Part shown: positions 1 to 10,769 of the stretch, in pieces | Layout of the letters: every line of letters begins with the position of its first letter | How positions within the stretch are numbered: the first letter of the stretch is position 1 | Made by a program: the position numbers and the translations under genes | The notes under the pieces: model-generated | The model's input: the letters and a program-made list of their open reading frames with translations, nothing else | Databases searched by the model: none | Told to the model about the DNA's origin: nothing | Assembly: GCA_025093555.1 (NCBI GenBank) | Contig: JAIWNF010000093.1 | Location: 50,224 to 114,223 of the forward strand | DNA: 64,000 bases | Source: Circinella umbellata | Lineage: Eukaryota; Mucoromycota; Mucoromycetes; Mucorales; Lichtheimiaceae | Reading direction: 5' to 3'

Positions 1-2250
1 CATCACTATCCAGCGTTTTAATCAAACCATATACTTTCCTTCACGTACAAAAGAAACATTTTGGCGAGAATTGTTCAATTTGAGTTGCTTTGGTAATAAT
101 CAGCGGTTTTATACTGATTCCCGTAAGTATTTGTTTTGATATTAAAGTGATTGAATGATATGATTTGAAACATTGGTTATTAACATATATATAAATTTAG
201 ATGAACAAATGCAGCGTAAATCCTTTGTTTGTTTTGACTACAATATCACAACTAATGGTGTTAGTGCTTCACTAGGTTATGTCACTAGGAGAACTGGTAC
301 ATATATAAGCTGCTTTGTGTTTTAGTTTATGTTATATTTGTGACTAATTATTCCTTTTCAATTTATAGAGCAATACCCTCAAACCACACAAGATTTTTGT
401 ACCATGTCTAATGGATTGGATATATTATGAAGCCGAAATGCAAAAGGTATATATCATCTGAATAAAGCTCCTCACTTTTCCGCTGAAGATCGTCAGCGGT
501 TTTTTTCACAAGAAGGACAAGATCCCGAAATTAAAATAATAGGAATTGGTCCAGGTACATTATTTTTTACTATACATATAAAGTTTTTAATCAAAGTGTG
601 GCTAAACTAATTTATTTCATACTTAAATTATTGTAGGCATCCGTGCCATGTTTACTGCTGTAGGAAACTACAATAACCATCAGGAAGATCTGGGAAATAA
701 AAACTGGCGGACACATAACATCAAGACTGTTAGTAACGGCGAATATCAGTAAGTAATAATACTTTTTTGTTACTATGGTATACAAATTAACAACAATCAA
801 TTGATAATTTATATTTTATTTAGGCTACGTTCAGGTTTTAGACGTGCTGCAAACCAAGAATTGATTGAACGTAACAATGCAAATATTCAACCTAGCTATG
901 ATGTCCTTACACAAAACCCTCCCACTGTTCCAAGTTCCCAAGGTTATTTAAATTATATTAGTGTTCTTGGAAGAGTGTATAGAAGTAAGTTATTACGCGA
1001 TTAATATAAAAATTAAATGTGGGCAAAAAGAGCTTTGCCTATTATGAATACATCTAACATGATTATATCCAAGTATCCACACTTTCAATATTGGTTTTAG
1101 ACATAGAGAACGTAGAGAACGAAGTGCTGCAAGTCGTAAGTGTGCACTTGACGTTTTGGCAAATTACGTCGCTGGTGGAATAATAAAGGTATTTACAACA
1201 CATTTCAATTATATTATATATATCAATATATATATAACTTTTATATAAATTATACTAATGTATGCTCATCGCTTTATATTCTTAGCCTGACATCCAGTCA
1301 ACTTTAAAAAATCCAAAGCAGAACGTAAAGCAGAAAGACGTCTTCAAGTGCGTACTATACGTGAAAGTTTAAACCAGTTACAAGGGGCTCACATACAGCC
1401 ACCGCCAAGAGACCAAAGATTGGTGATTGCTTATGGTGATGCTGACCTCCGGGGTACAATAAAGGGTAGTGGCCCTTTACCAACAAAAGTACGTAATACA
1501 TGGTTAGGAAAGAGAGAATGAGCATATTAGATACTCATTCTTATTGCTAAATTTTCTAAACATTTGTTTTTTTAGACATTCAGAAGGTATCTTGCTCAAC
1601 GTGCTCCGGTAATATGTGTGGATGAGTACAACACAAGCAAAATATGCTCAGGTTGCCATCAACGCCTGTTCGATATAAGAAGAAATGATATGTCGATTTG
1701 TAACCATCGGTGAGTTTTTTGATAATTTTTCTATATACATCTATTCACCATTATTAAATATAAATGCAACTGTCATATAGTACAACTGTCACCCATGATC
1801 GTTGGGTAAGAGATTCTGATGGACACCCTCGACATCGCAGACGCCGCTACTGCAATTTACCAGATGGAACGAGAATTAGAACCTCTCAGTGTGGGGCAAG
1901 AGTACAATTAGGTAAGTTTCATATACAATCCAATAAAGTAATTTATTAATGTCCTTTTCAAAATTTACACAGGTGATGAAGACTATCGCCGTTTGATCTA
2001 TCCTATAAAGATTTGCCAAAATTGTTTGTCGGTTAGAAATACTCCTGCTTTGGTATATACGTCTTTCTTTAATGGTCATACTTTATTTATTTTTAAATGC
2101 TAAATATGATCATTTTCTCTATATTTTTTTCTGTAGCACTTGGATCGTGATGTTAATGTTGCCTGTAATATGCGCCAAATTCTCCTAAATTATTTAAATA
2201 ATTTACCAAGACCTCCAGCTTTAGATAGAGGACACCTTGTTGTCCAATAG
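1..2250 (+). pseudogene. Fanzor-type (eukaryotic TnpB-like) RNA-guided nuclease gene, 5'-truncated by window, inactivated
   Basis: Spliced reading gives a Fanzor C-terminal half. Exons with consistent phase are 1-122, 201-296, 369-554, 637-748, 824-984, about 1107-1188, about 1286-1488, 1576-1709, 1781-1911, 1973-2052 and 2137-2250. Landmarks: the RuvC-I region GIGPG-IRAMFTAV spans the intron at 555-636; VDEYNTSKICSGC (RuvC-II Glu plus first CxxC) is at about 1618-1655; a second CxxC (ICQNC) is near 2012; DRDVNVACNM (RuvC-III) is at 2143-2172. The family encodes RNA-guided DNA endonucleases related to transposon TnpB. Two lesions are seen directly: an in-frame TGA at 428-430, and GGT (Gly) at 548-550 where the family has the catalytic Asp of its DPG motif. 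The joins before 1107 and after 1286 also need odd splice sites or 1-nt frameshifts. The upstream start lies outside the window. I call it a decayed copy; a catalytically dead but expressed protein is possible only if the TGA is bypassed. Confidence 0.85.
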
Positions 2251-2290
2251 CCAGTCAAACACTGGTAATGCGCCCTTTGTTGGCCACGGC
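2230..2290 (+). ncRNA. Candidate Fanzor guide-RNA scaffold (two hairpins around the stop codon)
   Basis: Two small perfect hairpins flank the Fanzor stop codon. GGACA (2230-2234) pairs with TGTCC (2241-2245), inside the last codons. CCAGT (2251-2255) pairs with ACTGG (2261-2265), directly after the TAG. A relatively GC-rich tract follows (2270-2292). TnpB and Fanzor guide RNAs are known to overlap or follow the 3' end of the nuclease ORF, so position and structure fit. No transcript or target-matching guide can be shown from this sequence alone. Confidence 0.35.
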
Positions 2291-2479
2291 GGTACGTTAT
2301 TTTTTATTTGTAGTTCTCATGTCACATTATATGATTTGCTGACGTCATTATTGGTGATAAATATAGAGAGCCGCTTCAATTGTAGACCATTTTTTTAATC
2401 ACTCAACCTGATAAAGACAACAACACTGAAGTTGGCAAAGTTTAAATCTCAAAAAGAAAACGTTCGCGCTAAATCGGCA

Positions 2480-5294
2480 ATAAACCCATCCCCGGGAAAA
2501 GAGTCCTGAATGTCAATGTTGAGCAAATTAATGCCAGAGGAGTGTCAAAAGCCTTTTTACGTGCACCAATCACAGGATGGACTAATCCAACCAAACTTAT
2601 CAATTCAATCCAGGCCGATGATGTTTCTCACACGGAAGCTGCTCAGGCCCTATTTCACATACGATCAAGCTTAGAAAATATTGGAAAATCGAAAAACGTA
2701 CCAAACCATTTGTCAAGATTTGCCAATAATTGTTATAATTACTCCCTCAAACCAAAGTTCTCTGAGGACTTCGTTAAACTATATACCGCAAAACGAGGAA
2801 GGATACAAGACTTCAGATTGAAAGAAAAATCACGTATATTATCTACGAAAGCCATAAAATCTGCCTCTGATATCACAGATAAGGCTCTGGATGTTGTTAA
2901 AGAGTCTACACTAAAAGAAATGGATAATGGTGAGTGCTGATAAAATAACAATTATTCCAAATACGGACTAAAATCATGCTCTAGATCATCGTGGAGACGA
3001 CACTGCAGAACCAAGCCAATCGAAAAACATGGTAAAGTTATAAATCAATATATGTTAAAAAAAATTATATTAGTGTATTCATTATTGATGATATATATAG
3101 GACTCGTCGGATGCAGGCGAAACTGAATTGATGGGGGCCGTCAAGATTAATAAACCATACCCCTAATTTACCAAAGTTATTAATCACAGATATTGAAAAC
3201 GTACAAGACAAGTGCCATATCGCCTTATCCAATATGCCTTTGTCATTGATACCACTCTCTTTGCGAGGCGTTTTAAACAATAATCGTGCTGATCAAAAGG
3301 CTTTGCAAGGTTTAGGGAAGTTCCCAAATGTACTTAAACTGTTGAAAGATTTGATGGCTGATGATGTGCCATTCGAAAACTTTCCTCTAAATGTTTGGCG
3401 TTTCAAGAGTGAAGCTTTGGCGTGGGGCTCGTTGGAGAGCAACTTTTTTTCGGCAATTGCTATCATTTTGACCGATTTTTGGGGATTATTCCAGAGGCTT
3501 GATTTCAACAAAAGCCATGAGAGTAGGGTTCTTAGTAGACCGATCCGGATCGGATTTTCGGAAATCCGGATTGTCCACGGATTAGAGAATTGCAATCCGA
3601 ATCCGTTTCGTAAAAATCCGGATTGAATCCGTAATCCGTAATGCAAAAGAATCAATTAGATGAAAATTTAGGCTATATAGTAGATGTCACAGTATTTTTT
3701 CATGAGAAAAGGTGTTTTACAAGATTGTGTATGGTAGTCGTTTGAGATCGTTTAAGAAAAGTAAAACATTGGTAACAAAGGTGCATTATTTATTATTTTG
3801 GTTTGAAAAACATAATAGGAAATAAATAAGTTATAATAAAAAAAGATTTGTAGTAATAAAAAGTTATAATGGGAAAAAAGAAGTTACAATGGGAAAAGAA
3901 AGTTATAGTTGAAAAAAAATTATAGTGGGAAAGTTATAGAAGGAAAAAAAAAAGTTATAGTGATAAAAAAGTTTATAGTGAAAAAAAAAGTTATGGTGGT
4001 GGTAGAAATATAACATGACGCGGATTTTTTTTTGTGGGGGCGAGTAGTGTGCTGAGGTATAAGTTTACCTTTTCTGTTTTACAACCAAATAAAAGTTCAT
4101 AATTCTCTTTATCATTACTAGATTAATAAAAATAATAATTAAGTTCATTAATCTCTCTTTTTTAATCTTCAATTTTTGTTTTTTTCTTTTCAAATATTTC
4201 TTTTCTATATTAAAGCCATTACTACTTTTCCTTTCAACTGCTCTATTCAAGTATATAATAATATACAAAAACTTACTCTCTTCTTTATTTGAATATATAT
4301 ATATACCTTACCACAGCATTGTTAAAACTTTGATCCATTACTCTATAATTATAATGACGGATCAGAAAAATCCGACAGATCCATAGATCTCAATCCGTTT
4401 ACAATCCGGATTGTAGAATTACGATCCGAATCCGATCCGAATCCATTGAGACACAATCCAAATCCAATCCAATCTGTATGAAAAACGGATCGGTTTATAA
4501 ATCCGGATTATACTAAGATCCCTACATGAGAGGACCTTCTGGACAGAATACGTTATACCGATCTTTAAGCATTTCTGTCTCATGAACAAAGAGTTCATAT
4601 TTAGCTGGTAAGTGGTTAACATGTTAATTGGAATACGTTTGAAATATACTGACATTGTTAATATTATGCATAAGGTGCGAATCAAAAATACTTTCTCATA
4701 CCAACAGCCAAGTCATCCCAGGTGTCTGGAATAGCAGTACCGAAAGGTTGTTTGCAGATGGCATTGATGCAAGGATGGGTTCGAAGTAGTAATCATGGAA
4801 TCGTCTGGCTCCTTCTCTACTGAATATGTTGACCATTCCCTGGAAGATACCTGGAAGCTCATAATCATGACTAGCAACTCCTTAGGTGATGAAATCCTGA
4901 AGTACCAGAATGCTTCGTTTGAAACCGCTAAAAATTTAGCATCTTATGGAATTCAGTGTATCTGCGACAAAATTACTTTGACAAAATGCAGTCTCTTTAG
5001 TGCAACGAAATGGCAAGTTATTGAATTAAGAAATGCAACCATCCCTGTAACTTGGGATGCAAGGGCAAATATGATCTCAGTCTTGAGTTGTTGGCTACGC
5101 TGCAGGTAAATGTCTTTAACTTTGTAAAGTCATTGGTATTTTTTACTTAATTATTTTATTCTGTTTTTTAGAATGAATATGACAATCAAAAGGATGTGTT
5201 GAAAAAGTTACGTCAAGAGAACAACTTCCTGGACCATGTTGAGGATAAGGATACGGTTCGCTATCAATTTGAAAATACAGATATTTTCGAATGA
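2480..5294 (+). pseudogene. Frameshifted multi-exon gene of unknown function, split by a hAT-type insertion
   Basis: Coding-like segments lie at about 2485-2932, 2985-3031, 3101-3523, 4525-4795, 4796-5106 and 5172-5294. They share good splice sites (GTGAGT at 2933, GTAAAG after 3031, GTAAAT at about 5107). The main blocks read ...FLRAPITGWTNPTKLIN..., ...GKFPNVLKLLKDLMADD... and ...TLTKCSLFSATKWQVIEL.... I do not recognise a named domain; the style resembles lineage-specific repeated fungal proteins that often sit near transposons. Breaks: a frame change near 3140-3150, a 1,001-bp element at 3524-4524, a frame change near 4775-4785 (a stop appears just before ...EVVIMESSG...), and another near 5080. 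Joining the flanks at the insertion site restores the frame (SHERTFWTEYVIPIFKHF), which proves the element landed in coding sequence. It ends at TGA 5292-5294. Confidence 0.6.
3524..4524. mobile_element. Non-autonomous hAT-type DNA transposon (MITE-like), 1,001 bp
   Basis: The terminal inverted repeats are TAGGGTTCTTAGTA at the left and TAGGGATCTTAGTA (reverse complement of the right end), 13 of 14 matching. The flanks carry an exact 8-bp duplication CATGAGAG at 3516-3523 and 4525-4532. An 8-bp duplication with termini starting TAGNG is typical of hAT elements. Both ends carry many ATCCGGAT/CGGATCGG subterminal motifs. The interior (3700-4360) is AT-rich with repeated AAGTTATAGTG-like runs and encodes no transposase. 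It interrupts the pseudogene on either side. Confidence 0.85.
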
Positions 5295-6047
5295 ATTGTG
5301 TTGTATATTTGTATACATTATTTATTATTGACCAAAACGCTGTATATTTTTTTCCCTTTTATGTTTTTACTTATTGAGCATTCTCTTTAAGCAAATATAG
5401 TCGCATCATCTACTATAAAATAAAATTCTCTCTTTAAACATGGGCTGTATATATATATTTGGATTTCTTATAGTGAATGTATTAAATCGCATTCTATGTT
5501 CTATATTAAAAATAACATAGCATGTGTGTAGCAGGCGAGATAATATTTTTATTTTTGTCTTTGGACCAATCATTTTTATAAAAATGACAATTATTTCTGT
5601 GAAAACGCCAATTTCCATAGGTTTGACTGTATTATTTCACAAAATAAAAATAAAAATTGAAACAGTATTAAAAAAAAATCATATATTACAAAGCGTCATT
5701 TTGAAAAAAAAAAAAAAAAAAAATAGAAAACCTCAAGCACAAAGAATGAAAAAAAAAATTATAAAATAGGAACAAAAGAGAGAGAGAGAGAGACAGAGAG
5801 ACAGACAGAGAAAAAAAAAGAGAATGAATGATAAGAAAAAGTGGAAGGTGAAGGATGATATTTAAAAAAGGTTAAAGAAAAAAATGAGCGTATAAAGAAA
5901 ATAAATAAATGAATGAAAGAATGTATATATATAAAGAATCAGCGTGAGAAGAGGAACAAGAGAGAAGAAGAGAGTGAGAGAGAGAGAAGGGAAAGAGAAA
6001 AAGGGTATCTTAAAATAAACTATTATTACCACCACCAACTAACCAAT
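5295..6047. other. Intergenic, low complexity
   Basis: No gene seen. It holds 3' sequence of the upstream pseudogene, an A-run near 5706-5722, and purine-rich (GA)n stretches at about 5776-5810 and 5945-6003. It forms the 3' flank of the minus-strand polyQ gene. Confidence 0.6.
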
Positions 6048-6453
6048 TTATTTTTTCTTTGGTTGTGGTTGTGGTTGTGGTTGTGGTTGTGGTTGTGGTT
6101 GATCCTTTGATGTTGTTGAAGTAGAAGAAGAAGTTGATTTTCCTGATTCACAATAGTTATGAGCAGAAGCAAAAGGTCTTGGTCGACGTACAGCTGCAAC
6201 ATGTGGTTTTCTTGGTGCAAATGATTTTCGTGGATTCTTTAAATCAAGTAAAAGTATACCTGTAGGTGACATACTAGCAGCTGCTGTTGCTGCAGCTTGT
6301 TGATCTGCTTCTTCCTGTTGTTGTTTTTGATATTGTGAATTCGATTGTTGTGGATTAGATGAACGCTGAAGCTTTGCTCGAAGCGCTTGCATTACTTTTC
6401 CATGGTCTAATCGTGGTTCTTCTGATTTTTTTGGTGGCGGTGGCGGTGGTGTC

Positions 6454-6487
<34 letters not shown>

Positions 6488-7690
6488 CTAATATTATAGA
6501 AGATGACGGAATAGGAGGTTGTAAATATTGTTCCTGGCCTTGTTGTTGAGCAGCTTGCTGCTGAGCCAATTCATCTTCAGCTAACTGTTGTTGAGAAACA
6601 CGTTTATTTCGCTTCGAGTTCTTCGATGTACTTGCTGTCCTTCTTTGAGATCGAGTTCTTGAAAGTGTTCGTTTACACGGTCTTTCAGGTTGTTGTTGAG
6701 TATCTACAGAAGAGGGAGGTGGTGGAGGCGGTGGTGTAGTTCCACGGGTCTCTTCAATATTTAATTTAGATAATGAAGAAGTAGATTTAGGTCTCTGTTG
6801 ATGATAATTCTGTTGCTGTTGTTGATGATGTTGCTGTTGATGATGATGATGTTGCTGCTGTTGATGATGATGATGATGTTGATGTTGATGATGATGATGT
6901 TGTTGTTGTTGTTGTTGTTGTTGATGATGATGATGTGGTTCTGGTGATGAAGAAGAAGAAATGGATAAATCGGCAAATGGTACTTCAAATGATGTATAAG
7001 GTGAGGAAGGAGGTAAAAAACTTGGAGAAGGTGAAGGAGGTGTTTTATCCAAGAATTGACAAGCAGGCATCATGGGTAAACTACTTGTACTACTCATCCA
7101 TTGAGATTGAGGCGTGAGGGCCGATGTTACTGTAGCTGCATCATTGTTATTATTATTTGAGGTGGATGACATCCCAAGTGAATCTAATTTTAACGTAATA
7201 AATTATTATTATTCGTTGTGTTTTTTTAACATTTGTATCAAGAACCCAATAACAATAATAATGAATCTTACCAAAACTATCAATAAGTGAGGCATGATCA
7301 CTATATCTACGATTATGTTCACTATTATTACTATTATTATTGCCTCCTTCCAAAAAATCCAAATATTTAGATTGCAGTCTTGCTTCCTCCGCTAATCGTA
7401 ATTCTTCTGCTGCACGTCTCTATTGTAAAAAGAAAATAAATAAAAGAAAACTATTATTTTTTTATTTATTCCCTTTTATATTCATGTATCCATAAGAATG
7501 AGTTTTATACCTTATCTTCTTCAGATTTCGCAGTTAATATATGTTTCATTAAATCCGTATCATGTTGATATCTTTCTAATACTTCTGCTACACTAATATT
7601 AGCTAAACTTGAACGAGCGTCATAGGGTGGTGCTGGGTCTATATCAACATTGTTTTGTGGTGGCCAAACACCCGGGTAACAGGGATCCAT
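6048..7690 (-). CDS. Low-complexity polyQ/polyH protein, 487 aa, 3 exons, function unknown
   Basis: Exons 7690-7511, 7419-7272 and 7183-6048 join in phase to 488 codons. The N-terminus (MDPCYPGVWPPQNN...) leads into a charged helical segment at about residues 30-90, ...LMKHILTAKSEEDKRRAAEE... then ...ARLQSKYLDFLE. The middle is dominated by proline, glutamine and histidine runs (about residues 150-360) plus a basic RTRSQRR cluster. Conserved-looking blocks near the C-terminus are GKVMQALRAKLQRSS and LLLDLKNPRKSFAPRKP, followed by a (PQ)n tail coded by GGTTGT repeats at 6060-6102. The layout suggests a nuclear regulatory protein, but I see no DNA-binding domain and name no function. It is divergent from MCMBP with 355 bp between starts. 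Confidence 0.75.
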
Positions 7691-8045
7691 TTATTTAAAA
7701 AATAAATAAGTAATAATAGAAAGAGAAAGAAAGAAAGAAAAGAAGCAAAAAATAAAAAAATAAAAATGGAAGAAGAAGAAAAGAGAAAAGAAAGGGAAAA
7801 CAAAAAAAAAACTATTGAAATAAAAGGAGCAAAACGTGAAAAAAAAAAAGCAAATTGGGTGTGTGCACCCATATTTTTACTAAGGTTAAAGCGCCGCGAT
7901 CTTATACAGTTGAATCGAATCACCTTTTTTTTAATGTGACTAGTTGAATAGAATATTCCAGTTACCAAACTTTTTTTTTTATTTAAATCTCCAATTGACA
8001 ACTTTTTTTTTATATACAATAACTTTTTTTTATTTGAAATTAACT
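7691..8045. promoter_or_regulatory. Shared divergent upstream region of the polyQ gene and MCMBP
   Basis: 355 bp between two opposite start codons. It contains A/T homopolymer tracts (for example T-runs at 7971-7980 and 8001-8010) and no ORF I trust. No specific operator was recognised. Confidence 0.5.
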
Positions 8046-10590
8046 ATGCCAAGTACCATTCCTGAATCGATTAGCTCTCCTCTTTCTATTATTGCAAAAT
8101 TGTTTGGTAAGCAAAAAAGAAAGGAAAAAAAGAAACGCGATTTATAAAATAGATCTATAAAAAACCCCCCAACAAGAACAACATAGTCTATTAAACTAAC
8201 TATACTAAAATAGAGGAATATATACAAGAACCAACAGCACAACCCAATGAATTTGATCCTTCAAGTCATTTTATGACATTGTTTCCGGATAATAATGCAC
8301 AAAACAAAGTAAGGTTTTTTTTTTATATTGTTATTAATAATTAATAATTATAAAGGTTGTCACACCAAAAAAAAAAAAAAAGGTTGAAGGTTATGTTGAA
8401 TTATATTATATGAGATGTGACCTAACCATATGACACAACAACAACAACAAATTTTACATATAAAACAATATAATTATAATAGATTCCATCCATAAATAAT
8501 ATACCTGTGGAACGATTACCTAAAAATACATTGGTTCGTTTTAGATGTATGGTGCAAGATCCTCAAATGGGTCAAGAATTGTTTGTGGCTGCATATAAGA
8601 GGCCCAATGACGGAAGAATTGTCACTACTGGTTACACAGAGGATTTAAGGGATACAGAAGTAAGAATTTCTTATTCATTTTAAAATAATTTAATAATAAT
8701 TAAATAATAATTTATTTTAGGCTGGTGAATTTGATTTGGATGATGTAGAAAACCATTATCTTGGTGAAAGAAGTGTTGTTTATTGTGTTTCACCACCGGG
8801 TGAAACTTATTGGGCTAAACAACGTTTATATGGTCAAGGTAAATTAAATAAATCATCTAATTAGTAAACTCTCTTTTTTGTAAGCTAATCCTTTTTTAAT
8901 CTATTTAGATATCAGTGATATCATGGAGCAATTGAATATTCAAGAATCAATCTCACCATTACCGAATAAATATCCATTACCTAATACTAAACATATTTCA
9001 GCTGCAGTCAAGTTTTATGGATCAGCTGATGATAATGGTGTTAAGGTTGGACAACTTATTGAAGTTATTGGTATACTTTCTCATCCACAGAAGATAGAGA
9101 ATCCAGTAGTTAGTGAAGCATCTTCTTCTTCTACTACTACTACTACAACATCAATACCATTAGATGAATATAGTCTTCCAACAACATCTTATACGAATGT
9201 TCCTATTATTCACGCAATTACACATCGTGTACTTGAACGTGTTGATAGTGTTCCATTTTCTTCATCGGAATTAAAGGATGTTCTTCCTCAAGCATATGAT
9301 ATTCGTGAAAAACTTATTGGTTATATTTCTTCAGCCTTCGGTGGTGATAAATTAGTTGCTGAATATATTTTATTATTACTTTTATCTAGAGTGTATGTTA
9401 TTTTTATTTTATTTATTACATTCTTCTTTTTATTTTTGACTAACGCGTCATTTTATTTATTTTAGGACTGGTAAAGTCAGTGGACTTAAAATTGGCCAAT
9501 TTGCTTTGAACGTGGTTAATTTCCCAGTCATTAAACCCGACAATGATATCACGCCGTCATCAAATAATAAACTTCAACCCAAGAATATTGCTTCTAAATT
9601 GGTATTCGGATTAATAGAAAAGTTGGTCTACCATTGTGTTGGTATTCCACTTTCAATTGATCTTTTAAATAATACAAGATTTATGCCAAAAAGTGAAAAT
9701 GAAAATTTACAAGCTGGTCTTTTACAATTAACGGATGGTACAACCGTTATTTTGGATGAAACTGGAATTACTGAAGGAACATTGGGTGATCTTGGTAAGA
9801 AGAAGAAAAAACAAAGGGAATTATATCATTCATGGTTTATCTTATATATAATTAGGTGTTCGTAATGTTCAAGTAATTCAAGATTTGGTTACACAACAAT
9901 CATTGACGTATATTTTCCCTTATAGTAATTATGTGTTTGACACTGATTATTCTATTCTTTGTCTTTCAGAAGGCAAATCTATTCTTCCGGTAAGAGAAGG
10001 TTTATTTATATCTATTTCTATTTTTGGTGTCTTGTTATTTTTTATTATTATCTTTTCTTTCCCCACCCCCCCACTCCTGGGGAAAAAAACAAACACGCGT
10101 TACTAATAATAACAATGGTATATATGCATATTATTATTACGATTACTTTTTATAGAGTGATTGTGTAATCCCACTTCAATCAACATTCGCAACGGATGAA
10201 CTTCCTCAATTAGATGAACAATTACTTGAACTTTTCCGACTTTATATTCAATCGACAAAATATAATGAATATAGTATTGATCCAAAGGTTTCTGATGTAA
10301 GTATTAAATTGTTATTATTACGTATCTAAATTGAAATATAATTTGTTTTAATAACTTTATCATTATAGGATATTACTGAGTCTTTTGTTCAAGAACGAAA
10401 GGCAGCCCAAGAAAATAAAAGTAAATTACCTACACAAGAAGATCTTATGCGTTGGATGAGTATGGCACGTTTAGTAGCATTATCTTATGGTGAAGAAAAA
10501 TTAACAAAGGAAATATATGATCATGCTCGAAATATGGATATGGAACGTACCCGTCGTTTATTGGGTGGTGACCAAGAAGTTAGAAAATAA
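8046..10590 (+). CDS. mcmbp: MCM complex-binding protein, 586 aa, 9 exons
   Basis: Exons 8046-8106, 8214-8308, 8483-8659, 8721-8838, 8909-9392, 9466-9794, 9856-9989, 10156-10296 and 10369-10590 keep phase and sum to 587 codons. MCMBP (ETG1 in plants, Mcb1 in fission yeast) binds Mcm3-7 in place of Mcm2 and helps assemble or unload the replicative helicase in the nucleus. Family signatures are seen directly: the start MPSTIPESISSPLSIIAKLF; IPSINNIPVERLPKNTLVRFRCMVQD at about residues 53-78; the segment around PLPNTKHISAAVKFYG; LVAEYILLLLLSRV (about 298-311); SEGKSILP near 460; and a conserved helical C-terminus ending near DQEVRK. Length is close to the animal protein (about 640 aa). The start was chosen because earlier in-frame codons read through low-complexity sequence. 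It is a complete, apparently functional gene. Confidence 0.93.
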
Positions 10591-10769
10591 ACAAAAACAA
10601 AAAAAAATTATAGATAATAGCAATAATAATAAAATCTGTCCATTTGTGAATACTTGTAAAAAAAAATAATAATGCAATTTTATATTTACATATGCCAATG
10701 ATGAAATCCATACGAAAAGAGTTAATAACTATATACAAACGCTCAGAAAAGGGGGAGTACGTAGAATGT

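Noticed and set aside
6761..6988. Antisense or shifted Asn/Ile-rich frames over 6026-7117
   Set aside because: Shadows of the polyQ/polyH coding exon.
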